Assembly: GCA_002307275.1 (NCBI GenBank)
Contig: DBTX01000039.1
Location: forward strand, 8,789-16,619
DNA from: Hungateiclostridiaceae bacterium UBA1305
Lineage (GTDB): Bacteria > Bacillota > Clostridia > Acetivibrionales > DTU013
Direction of reading: 5' to 3'
DNA length: 7,831 nucleotides
Of this stretch, positions 1 through 6,128 are shown one piece after another. The notes beneath the pieces were generated by a model. That model was not told the DNA's origin. It saw only the letters and a program-made list of their open reading frames with translations, and searched no databases. The first letter of the stretch is position 1. Each line of letters begins with the position of its first letter. The translations under genes and the position numbers were made by a program.

Positions 1-1431
1 CAATCGCAAACACAATCGCAGTCAACTGCACAGCAAACTGCCGAGAAACCGATGGTAGAATTGAAGTGGTACTTTATGATGTCACCTCAGGCGGATCAGG
101 ACATGGTATTTGAGGAAGCAAACAAGCTGATTCAGGAAAAGTTGAATGCAAAAATTGATTTTAATCCTATATCAACCGGAGATTATAATCAGAAGATGCA
201 GATTATCATTTCTGCAGGGGATCCCTTTGATTTCTGCTTTGCCTCCAATACCAGGGCGGATTACTTCCAGAATTCGGCCAGAGGAGCTTTCATCCCTCTT
301 GATGACCTGCTTGACCAGTATGCGCCCAACCTGAAAAAATCCATACCGGATACGTTCTGGAATGGAGTAAGAGTGAATGGAAAAATTTACGGGACAATAA
401 ACTATCAAATATCCGCGCTTACGAATGGATTGTTTTTCAAAAAGGATCTTGTGGACAAGTATGCGTTTGATATTGCAAGCGTAAAGACACTTGAGGATTT
501 GGAACCTTTCTTTAAAAGTATTAAGGATAATGAAGCAGGAGTAACTGCGTTAGGGTATCAAAAAGCGTCGACAAGCTGGGGCTTCACCCTTGGCTATAAT
601 GGCTTTGATGAAATAAGCACGCGAAATGTCCCGGGAGCCATTTATTTTAAAGACAACTCATTAAAAGTTGTCAATCAATTTGCCTCGCCGGAGTTCAAAA
701 AACATCTGGACTTGATGAGAAGCTGGTATAAGAAGGGATATATCCGTAAGGATGCAGCCTCGGTTGCGGATTGGACTTCAGATCTGAAAGCTGGAAAATA
801 TGCAGCGGCTTTTGACGGAAATCACAAACCGGGCGGGGACAGTGAATTGTCAATAAAATGGGGTTATGACGTTGTTACTGCCGCCATTTCAGATCCGATT
901 GTCCTCACAAGTACGATTGCTTCCACTATGCAGTCCATAAGCAAGACCTCAAAAAATCCTGAGAGGGTTATGGAGTTCCTGGAATATCTGAATACAGACA
1001 AACAGATCTACAACATGCTTTGCTACGGTATCGAAGGTACTCATTTTAAAAAGACATCCGATACGAGTATAGAGCCGATTACCGACAAAAACATGAATTA
1101 TAATCCTGGTGTGAACTGGATGTTTGCATCAGCCTTTAATGCATACTTTACACCGGGACAGCCCAATACCGTATGGGAAGACACCAAAAAGATCAACACA
1201 ACGGCCAAAACCTCACCGCTTCTCGGATTTGCCTTTGATTCCACTCCTGTGGCTGCTGAAATTGCACAATGCAAATCAGCGGTGGATGAATACCTGCCAG
1301 GGTTGGATTCAGGCTCGGTAGACGTTGAAGAATACCTGCCAAAGTTCCTTGACAAGCTTAATGCTTCGGGCGTGGACAAAATTATTGCCGAGATGCAAAA
1401 ACAGATTGACGCATGGAAGGCTGCAAAATAA
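1..1431 (+). CDS. Extracellular solute-binding lipoprotein of an oligosaccharide ABC transporter (family 1, DUF3502 C-terminus), 5' partial
   Basis: The reading frame is open from the first base, so the gene starts before the window. The ATG at 52 is internal: the 17 codons before it encode a Q/S/T-rich linker typical of the stretch just after the lipidated cysteine of Gram-positive binding proteins. The signal peptide and lipobox are therefore missing. The body looks like the family 1 binding-protein fold, with a WYFMM first strand and the characteristic NGLFFKKDLVDKY segment around codons 141-153. The last ~130 residues match the DUF3502 pattern found in LplA/YtcQ-type proteins (SPLLGFAFDSTPV, then KLNASGVDKIIAEMQKQ). 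The protein should sit on the outer face of the membrane, capture an oligosaccharide and deliver it to LplB/YtcP-type permeases, presumably encoded upstream. A strong terminator follows directly, so this is the last gene of its unit. The family assignment is firm; the ligand is unknown. Confidence 0.9.
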   Translation, partial: QSQTQSQSTAQQTAEKPMVELKWYFMMSPQADQDMVFEEANKLIQEKLNAKIDFNPISTGDYNQKMQIIISAGDPFDFCFASNTRADYFQNSARGAFIPLDDLLDQYAPNLKKSIPDTFWNGVRVNGKIYGTINYQISALTNGLFFKKDLVDKYAFDIASVKTLEDLEPFFKSIKDNEAGVTALGYQKASTSWGFTLGYNGFDEISTRNVPGAIYFKDNSLKVVNQFASPEFKKHLDLMRSWYKKGYIRKDAASVADWTSDLKAGKYAAAFDGNHKPGGDSELSIKWGYDVVTAAISDPIVLTSTIASTMQSISKTSKNPERVMEFLEYLNTDKQIYNMLCYGIEGTHFKKTSDTSIEPITDKNMNYNPGVNWMFASAFNAYFTPGQPNTVWEDTKKINTTAKTSPLLGFAFDSTPVAAEIAQCKSAVDEYLPGLDSGSVDVEEYLPKFLDKLNASGVDKIIAEMQKQIDAWKAAK

Positions 1432-1440
1432 TAACGGGGT

Positions 1441-1484
1441 AAAAAGGCAGGGTTGCTGAATTATTCTGCGACCCTGCCTTTTTT
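1441..1484 (+). terminator. Intrinsic terminator after the solute-binding protein gene
   Basis: The arm at 1441-1456 (AAAAAGGCAGGGTTGC) pairs with 1468-1483, giving 16 pairs including one G-U, around an 11-base loop. The 3' arm ends in a run of six T (1479-1484). It begins 10 bases after the stop codon. The opposite strand also has five T at the far side of the stem, so some termination in the reverse direction is possible. Confidence 0.93.
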
Positions 1485-1495
1485 AATTCATCAGT

Positions 1496-1501
1496 TATAA
1501 T
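1496..1501 (+). promoter_or_regulatory. Possible -10 element for the URO-D/toroid enzyme unit
   Basis: A perfect TATAAT lies just after the terminator and about 50 bases before the next start codon, where a promoter for the downstream pair is expected. No good -35 box is found 16-18 bases upstream, because that region is the terminator stem, and there is no TG extension. An activator-dependent promoter or a chance match are both possible. Confidence 0.35.
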
Positions 1502-1539
1502 AAAATTAACCGGACAGTTAATGGCAAGAGACCAATACG

Positions 1540-1544
1540 AGGAG
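1540..1544 (+). promoter_or_regulatory. Ribosome binding site of the URO-D-like gene
   Basis: AGGAG lies 8 bases before the ATG at 1553. It fixes that start over later in-frame ATG codons. Confidence 0.8.
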
Positions 1545-1552
1545 AAGAATAT

Positions 1553-2632
1553 ATGAACCTGAAGGAATACCTGCAGCTTGACAGCGGGCAGTTAACCAGA
1601 ACTGAACTGCTCTGCTGCAAATATAAAAAGATGTACGAGGACCCGGATAATTGCGAACCCATGTTCATCATCAATACCCCTGTAGTATTGCCTTCCTGGG
1701 AAGAACGGCTGGCAGATCCGATGGTTATGCTCAAGGCTGAATTGGATCAGTTGCGTCCTCATCTGGAACTGGAGGATGACAGGGTACCTACGGTGAGGGT
1801 ACAATTCGGGACAGCGCAGATTGCAGCCGCCTTCGGCTGTGAAATGTTTATTCCCACCAATAATTTGCCTGCCGCAGGAAGTCATGTGCTTAAAAAGGCA
1901 GAGGATGTTTATAAGCTTCGGATGCCTTCGCTTGAGGATGGCTGGTATGGAAAGCTTAAAAATTTTACAGACGTATTTTTGGAAAATCTTCCTACGGCCG
2001 TGCATATCCAGCTTCCTGACATACAAAGCGCTTTTAATTCCGCCCATTTAATTCGGGGGAATGATATTTTGATGGATTTCTATGATGATTCTGAAGCGCT
2101 GGAAGCACTGCTGGACATGATCACTGACTATATGATTGAACTCGTTCCTCATTTGAATGGCATGATCAACCGGGAAAAAGGATGGTTTTTCGATTGGGGC
2201 GCTTTGTGGAAGGGCGCTGCAAGGATCAGCAATTGTTCCATGCATATGATTAATCCCGCTATGTACGTTAAGCATATCCTGCCCAGGGATATCCGGTTCA
2301 TGAAAGCGATTGGCGGCGGAAGAATTCACTACTGCGGGACAAATGGGCAGGTGATTGATGAATTCTTTAGAAACCCTGAAATCACAGGTCTGGATTATGA
2401 TTTACAATACCATGACCTGTGGAATCTCTCCGATAGGGCGCCGAAAAATCTGATGCTTGCAGCCATGCAGTGGGGAGACAAACCGGAAGAAGTGAAAAGT
2501 ATGCTTCAAAGGCTTCTAAGCGGAGACTGGCCGAAAAAACGGAATATTATTATCCAACTGGAAGCACCTTCTATAGCGGAAGGAAAAGAGCTTTTAAAAG
2601 AATTGCGCAAATCAGTAAAAAGAAACATGTAA
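1553..2632 (+). CDS. Uroporphyrinogen decarboxylase (URO-D) superfamily protein, not classical HemE
   Basis: This 359-residue protein fits the URO-D / cobamide methyltransferase TIM-barrel superfamily. Recognisable blocks are the early DDRVPTVRVQFGT and AAAFGCE segments (residues 75-97), the central LPDIQSAFNSAHLIRGNDILMDFYDD region (154-179), the ALLDMITDYMIE helix (185-196), and GGRIHYCG (255-262), which is the position of the His-x-Cys zinc pair in MtaA/MtbA-type methyltransferases (here H259 and C261). The N-terminal MRQAGR signature of heme-pathway HemE is absent, so a role in heme synthesis is unlikely. No cysteine follows C261, so the usual third zinc ligand is missing. No signal peptide is seen, so it should be cytoplasmic. 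The next gene starts 40 bases later without a terminator, so the two are probably co-transcribed. Such URO-D paralogues are often found in clostridial sugar loci with unassigned activity. The superfamily is confident; the reaction is unknown. Confidence 0.85.
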   Translation: MNLKEYLQLDSGQLTRTELLCCKYKKMYEDPDNCEPMFIINTPVVLPSWEERLADPMVMLKAELDQLRPHLELEDDRVPTVRVQFGTAQIAAAFGCEMFIPTNNLPAAGSHVLKKAEDVYKLRMPSLEDGWYGKLKNFTDVFLENLPTAVHIQLPDIQSAFNSAHLIRGNDILMDFYDDSEALEALLDMITDYMIELVPHLNGMINREKGWFFDWGALWKGAARISNCSMHMINPAMYVKHILPRDIRFMKAIGGGRIHYCGTNGQVIDEFFRNPEITGLDYDLQYHDLWNLSDRAPKNLMLAAMQWGDKPEEVKSMLQRLLSGDWPKKRNIIIQLEAPSIAEGKELLKELRKSVKRNM

Positions 2633-2660
2633 AATCTTTATATACAATTATTATACAATT

Positions 2661-2665
2661 AGGAG
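2661..2665 (+). promoter_or_regulatory. Ribosome binding site of the toroid enzyme gene
   Basis: AGGAG lies 7 bases before the ATG at 2673. It is immediately preceded by a short direct repeat (TATACAATTA at 2641-2650 and 2652-2661) in the 40-base gap between the two genes. Confidence 0.8.
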
Positions 2666-2672
2666 AACGAAT

Positions 2673-4478
2673 ATGGCTGAAATTTATTCCGAATTGCTGG
2701 AAATCTGGTGCGAGTCTTTGCTGAAGCTCCAGGTGAAGGAAACAAAGATGAACGGCCTCCATGGAGGCATTATGTGCCCCTCGTGCTCAAGAATCCACGG
2801 CAGGGCCTCCGATGCCATTTATCCCTTTCTGTATATGGCACATATCCATAATAACGAGAAATATCTTGATGCTGCAATAAGCCTCTTTGATTGGTCCAAA
2901 CACATCTCCCGCCCGGATGGAAGCTGGATTTGTGAAACCAGCAGCGATTGGAAGGGGATAACAGTTTTTGGCGCCATCCAGCTCGGGGAAGCACTGAAAT
3001 ATCATGGGGTGATCCTTGACCATCAAACCTATTCAAGTTGGATCAATCGATTAAGAAGTGCAGCGGAATATTTGTATCATAATATAAAGATGTCCACCGG
3101 AAATATCAATTATCCAATAACCTGCTCCTGCGCAATGGCTCTTGCGGGCGAGGTTCTGGACGAGCCCCGCTATACCTTGAAAGCGCATGAGCTGGCGCAC
3201 AATGCGCTGAAATATTTCACCGCTAACGGGCTCGTTTTCGGCGAGGGAAGTCCACAAACAGGCATTACAAAAAGAGGCTGCCGGCCTGTGGACCTTGGAT
3301 ATAACGTAGAAGAGACGCTTCCCGGTCTTGTCCAGTACTCGCTGCTGACAAGGGATGACGAAGTGCTGCAGACCGTAATCGAAGGATTGAAGCAGCATCT
3401 TGAGTTTATGCTGCCGGATGGAGCCTGGGATAACAGTTGGGGAACAAGAAGCTTCAAATGGTCTTATTGGGGCAGCCGTACTTCAGACGGCTGCCAGGCC
3501 GGATATGCATTATTGAAGGATCATGATCCGGTTTTTGCGGAAGCGGCTCTGAGGAATGCCATATTGCTTAAAAAATGCACCCATGAAGGAATCCTGTATG
3601 GAGGACCACACTATCAAAGCCGGGGTTATTTACCGTGCATACACCATACGCTTTTTCATGCAAAGGCCTTTGCATCTGTACTGGACCATAAAGCACAGAC
3701 AACGGACGACGCTGCAAACAGGGTTGCAATACCCCGTGAAAAAGCTGTTGGTGTACGCGAGTATAAGGAGATCAATACCTGGCTGGTGTCAAAAGGGGAG
3801 TGGAAGGCAACTGTCACAGCCTATGACTGGGAATACATGAAGGAAAGCCATGCAAGCGGCGGAGCAATATCACTGCTGTGGCATGACAAGGCGGGATGCC
3901 TGATTGCCGGAAGTCTGACAGAGTATCAAATGGAAGAGGAAAATAATATGCAGCTGCCTATAGATACCAGGCACATGTGCATTACACCGCGTCTTGAATT
4001 CCGGCATGCAGGTGAATATTATAGAAGTATTAATGATATCGATGCAGTAGTCACATTCACGCAAAATGAAGATGAAATAAATTTCTTTGTAAAAGGCAAG
4101 CTTGTCGATAAGGATCATAAAAATCCGGAGACCGGAGAAGTGGGATTTGAAATGGAATATGTATTCAGCCCGGATTCTTTAAAGATTTTTATATCGGTAT
4201 TACCGGGAAATAATACAAGAGATATATTCTACCACCTGCCTGTCATTTCTGAACATTTGGAACTGGTAAAGCATACAAGTGAACAATGTTTTACGGTATA
4301 TAAAGATAATTGCCAGGTAGTTGTGGAGGCAAATACTGTTCTTGCTGTGCAGGGTGGAGAAGAAAAGGAACGTATTTTCAACCTGGTGCCGGGTTTTGAA
4401 GCAGTACCGTTGTTTATCAGGCTGCCGTCCGACGGAAATGCGAAATTACAACTTAAGGTCGAAATGGGCGAGAACTGA
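2673..4478 (+). CDS. Putative cytoplasmic carbohydrate-active enzyme: alpha-helical toroid plus beta-sandwich (heparinase II/III- or GH154-like)
   Basis: The 601-residue protein has two parts. Residues 1 to about 345 are helix-rich, with repeated helical hairpins (for example YPFLYMAHIHNNEKYLDAAISLF, residues 50-72) and aromatic/acidic loops (DGSW at 82-85, EGSPQTG at 191-197, DGAWDNSWG at 249-257, SYWGSRTSDGC at 264-274), as expected for an (alpha/alpha) toroid that binds sugars. Residues ~360-601 look beta-rich, like the C-terminal sandwich of heparinase II/III-type lyases. The N-terminal block HGGIMCPSCSRIHGR (30-44) recalls, from memory, Bacteroides proteins of the GH154 type; this was not verified. 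There is no signal peptide, so the substrate must be imported, which fits the nearby sugar-binding protein. It is the second gene of a pair with the URO-D-like protein. The fold-level call is fair; lyase versus hydrolase, and the substrate, are open. Confidence 0.6.
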   Translation: MAEIYSELLEIWCESLLKLQVKETKMNGLHGGIMCPSCSRIHGRASDAIYPFLYMAHIHNNEKYLDAAISLFDWSKHISRPDGSWICETSSDWKGITVFGAIQLGEALKYHGVILDHQTYSSWINRLRSAAEYLYHNIKMSTGNINYPITCSCAMALAGEVLDEPRYTLKAHELAHNALKYFTANGLVFGEGSPQTGITKRGCRPVDLGYNVEETLPGLVQYSLLTRDDEVLQTVIEGLKQHLEFMLPDGAWDNSWGTRSFKWSYWGSRTSDGCQAGYALLKDHDPVFAEAALRNAILLKKCTHEGILYGGPHYQSRGYLPCIHHTLFHAKAFASVLDHKAQTTDDAANRVAIPREKAVGVREYKEINTWLVSKGEWKATVTAYDWEYMKESHASGGAISLLWHDKAGCLIAGSLTEYQMEEENNMQLPIDTRHMCITPRLEFRHAGEYYRSINDIDAVVTFTQNEDEINFFVKGKLVDKDHKNPETGEVGFEMEYVFSPDSLKIFISVLPGNNTRDIFYHLPVISEHLELVKHTSEQCFTVYKDNCQVVVEANTVLAVQGGEEKERIFNLVPGFEAVPLFIRLPSDGNAKLQLKVEMGEN

Positions 4479-4563
4479 ACTTCCAGCCATCATATAACGA
4501 GACAAAAGATATTCACCACCCCCGGATGCATGGACGATCAGCCTCGTTGAAGAGATGTGTTAT

Positions 4564-4605
4564 AAGCTGCCATACTATGTGCTGATATGCATTGTATGGC
4601 AGCTT
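4564..4605 (+). terminator. Terminator-like hairpin after the toroid enzyme gene
   Basis: AAGCTGCCATAC (4564-4575) is exactly complementary to GTATGGCAGCTT (4594-4605), a 12-pair stem with an 18-base loop. It lies 85 bases after the stop codon. Only a short T-rich tail (TTTAT) follows, so it may be an inefficient terminator or a stabilising 3' structure rather than a classical intrinsic terminator. Confidence 0.5.
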
Positions 4606-4742
4606 TATGTGTAAACTCAAATCTTGCTTCAATGCATCCTGCTTCTTTTCTGTTAATGATAGCGATTTTAGTATTGATTTTTTATGAAACGGAAAATTAA
4701 TAGATCGTCATAATTTCATTTAATTTATGGAATTCTTCCGAG

Positions 4743-4758
4743 AAATGTGTTAACATTT
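4743..4758. repeat. Inverted repeat AAATGT-GTTA-ACATTT, possible operator
   Basis: Six-base arms at 4743-4748 and 4753-4758 are perfect inverted repeats separated by four bases. The repeat covers the candidate -35 box of the ECF transporter gene, a place where repressor binding would block transcription. The repeat is short and AT-rich, so chance is a real alternative. Confidence 0.3.
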
Positions 4759-4778
4759 AAAAAAGTCGGTATTCTACT
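4750..4778 (+). promoter_or_regulatory. Candidate sigma-A promoter of the ECF transporter S-component gene
   Basis: TTAACA (4750-4755, five of six consensus bases) and TCTACT (4773-4778, four of six) are separated by 17 bases. This would start transcription near 4785, about 60 bases before the ATG. The -10 box is mediocre; another start further upstream in the AT-rich stretch cannot be excluded. Confidence 0.4.
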
Positions 4779-4834
4779 GAAACCGGACTAAAAATATTAA
4801 AATTTAACGACTTATATCCTGATGGAATAAGAGC

Positions 4835-4839
4835 GGAGG
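4835..4839 (+). promoter_or_regulatory. Ribosome binding site of the ECF S-component gene
   Basis: GGAGG lies 5 bases before the ATG at 4845. It supports that start. Confidence 0.8.
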
Positions 4840-4844
4840 TTATT

Positions 4845-5432
4845 ATGGATAATAAAAAAGGGTTAAAAAGACTAAGTACCAGGCAAATAACCATTATTGG
4901 AATGCTGTCGGCCATTTCAATTGTTCTAGGCTCAACGGGGTATGGCTTTATACCGCTTCCAATGGCAAAGGCAACCATCATGCAAATTCCCGTCATAATC
5001 GGTGCAATTCTTGAAGGACCTGTCGTGGGCATTTGCGTTGGTTTGATATTCGGGTTATTCAGTATATTCCAGAACATAACGGCTCCCAACATATTGTCCT
5101 TTGCATTTCTGAATCCGTTGGTTTCCGTGCTTCCAAGGATGCTTATCGGGGCCGCGGCGTATTATACATACAAGATTCCCGTGATAAAAAATGAGATTGT
5201 GAAAATAGGTATTTCAGCAGTTGCAGGTTCACTGACAAATACTGTAGGTGTGCTGACCGCAATATACTTCATTTATGCGGCGCAGTACGCACATGCCAAG
5301 GGGATCGCCATAGATACGGCAGCAAAGGTGATTTATGGTATTGCATTGACGAACGGGCTTCCTGAAGCGGCAGTGGCTGTCATCATAACGATACCGGCAG
5401 TACTGGCAGTGAAAAAGGTTATCCGCAGATAA
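4845..5432 (+). CDS. Substrate-binding S component of an ECF-type vitamin transporter (pantothenate-type suggested)
   Basis: The 195-residue protein is hydrophobic throughout, with about six membrane segments (approximately residues 13-31, 44-58, 60-77, 88-108, 117-142 and 163-189) after a short basic N-terminus. That is the size and topology of ECF S components. The first helix has small residues four apart (G19 and A23), the kind of surface that contacts the EcfT scaffold. Blocks such as AKATIMQIPVIIGAILEGP (41-59), GLIFGLFSIFQ (66-76) and LNPLVSVLPRMLIG (89-102) are the pattern I associate with S components annotated as PanT-like; riboflavin, biotin and folate types look different. The substrate call rests on memory of the family and is tentative. 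Shared EcfA, EcfA' and EcfT subunits would have to be encoded elsewhere. The gene is probably monocistronic, since the next gene has its own promoter. Confidence 0.8.
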   Translation: MDNKKGLKRLSTRQITIIGMLSAISIVLGSTGYGFIPLPMAKATIMQIPVIIGAILEGPVVGICVGLIFGLFSIFQNITAPNILSFAFLNPLVSVLPRMLIGAAAYYTYKIPVIKNEIVKIGISAVAGSLTNTVGVLTAIYFIYAAQYAHAKGIAIDTAAKVIYGIALTNGLPEAAVAVIITIPAVLAVKKVIRR

Positions 5433-5464
5433 CCGGCCCCGAGATTTTATTTTATTCAATCAGA

Positions 5465-5473
5465 TGGTATAAT
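5465..5473 (+). promoter_or_regulatory. Extended -10 promoter of the SEC-C protein gene
   Basis: TGGTATAAT is a perfect TATAAT (5468-5473) with the TGn extension. The -35 position 17 bases upstream (5445-5450, TTTTAT) is poor, which extended -10 promoters tolerate. Transcription would begin near 5480 and give a leader of about 100 bases. Confidence 0.6.
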
Positions 5474-5486
5474 AGGTGAGGGTGCA

Positions 5487-5508
5487 TGTCGGGAAACAGC
5501 CCGGGACA
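5487..5508 (+). other. GC-rich imperfect hairpin in the leader of the SEC-C gene
   Basis: TGTCGGG (5487-5493) can pair with CCC (5500-5502) and GACA (5505-5508), leaving a two-base bulge and a six-base loop. It stands out as GC-rich within an AT-rich leader and lies just after the predicted transcription start. No T-run follows, so it is not a terminator. A 5' stability element or chance are the options. Confidence 0.25.
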
Positions 5509-5568
5509 CATATGACAAAGGCCCAACCAGAAATTGAAGTCTGTAATAGAATTTAACACCATAATAAA

Positions 5569-5573
5569 AGGAG
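5569..5573 (+). promoter_or_regulatory. Ribosome binding site of the SEC-C protein gene
   Basis: AGGAG lies 7 bases before the ATG at 5581. Confidence 0.8.
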
Positions 5574-5580
5574 TATTGAA

Positions 5581-6075
5581 ATGGGATTGTATGAGCAATG
5601 GAAAAAGATGGCGGCTGTAGAAAGAGGGCAAGCGGAAAATGATGCTTTCTGGAATGGCTATCTTGAAAAAGAAAAGGTTATTTACGAACACTTGCTTGAA
5701 AACCGTCAGAATAAACTGGACGGTCCGCTCGGTGAACTGGCTTCCGGATTCAGTATGGAACCTGTAGTGTTCACAGGATTTCTGGATGGGATCAATACAA
5801 GTCTGACCAGTGAAATTGATTTGAGTTTGGTTGGGGAAGATACAGTAATAGCAGCTGAAATTGATTTTGAGAAGCTTTATTGGAACATGCACGAGGCAAA
5901 AGCCGACTGGCTCTATAATCTTGAGCAATGGGACGGCATATTGACACAGGAAAAGAGAAACGGGATTACAAAGGAATTCAGACTGTCGAAAATGGCTGTA
6001 AGCAGTAAGGTAGGCAGAAATGACCCGTGTCCGTGCGGCAGTGGTAAAAAGTACAAAAAATGCTGTGGCATGTAG
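5581..6075 (+). CDS. SEC-C motif protein with uncharacterised clostridial N-terminal domain
   Basis: The 164-residue cytoplasmic protein ends in a textbook SEC-C zinc motif ([19 protein letters not shown], residues 145-163), with ligands C150, C152, C161 and C162. This motif occurs at the C-terminus of SecA, where it binds zinc and contacts SecB and ribosomes, and in many small proteins of unknown role. It is not SecA, as no ATPase domain is present. Residues 1-140 form a helix-rich acidic domain ([57 protein letters not shown]) that I recall as recurrent in clostridial SEC-C proteins without known function. It has its own extended -10 promoter. The isocitrate dehydrogenase gene starts 53 bases downstream without a terminator, so the two may share a transcript. 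The motif is certain; the cellular role is unknown. Confidence 0.88.
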
Positions 6076-6113
6076 ATCTGGCAGTGGCAGTACCTAAATG
6101 AAGCAAATAATCA

Positions 6114-6118
6114 AGGAG
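6114..6118 (+). promoter_or_regulatory. Ribosome binding site of icd
   Basis: AGGAG lies 10 bases before the ATG at 6129, slightly long spacing. This start is preferred over the ATG at 6147 because the extra residues align with the N-terminus of the eukaryotic-type enzymes. Confidence 0.65.
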
Positions 6119-6128
6119 CAGACATAAT

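Larger units (their letters stand above)
4479..4844 (+). other. 366-base intergenic region between the carbohydrate unit and the ECF transporter gene
   Basis: No coding potential is seen on either strand. The stretch contains a terminator-like hairpin near 4564-4605, an AT-rich segment at about 4660-4740 with no clear element, and a candidate promoter with an overlapping inverted repeat at 4743-4778. I could not recognise any known riboswitch class (FMN, TPP, THF, cobalamin) upstream of the vitamin-transporter gene. Confidence 0.6.

Noticed and set aside
1288..1574. GAATACCTGC appearing three times (1288, 1330 and 1565)
   Set aside because: Two copies encode similar EYLP segments in the binding protein and the third falls in another gene; spacing is irregular, so no repeat element is implied.
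1592..2047. 151-codon open frame on the minus strand
   Set aside because: It lies wholly inside the URO-D-like gene, has Cys/His-rich composition typical of an antisense shadow and matches no family I recognise.
1553..2632. Assignment as hemE of heme biosynthesis
   Set aside because: The MRQAGR substrate signature is absent and the neighbours are carbohydrate genes, not heme genes.
2641..2661. Tandem TATACAATTA repeat with 11-base period
   Set aside because: Only two AT-rich copies just before the ribosome binding site; too short to call an operator or a mobile-element trace.
4674..4702. TTGATT with TTAATA 17 bases downstream as a promoter
   Set aside because: The -10 match is poor and the site lies far from the gene; the TTAACA/TCTACT pair fits better.
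4757..5092. 111-codon hydrophobic minus-strand frame opposite the ECF gene
   Set aside because: Antisense of a hydrophobic membrane protein commonly yields such a frame; the plus strand has the ribosome binding site and family pattern.
5452..5928. 158-codon open frame on the minus strand
   Set aside because: It overlaps the SEC-C gene and its promoter, has no sensible ribosome binding site and no recognisable motif, while the plus-strand gene has a clear zinc motif.
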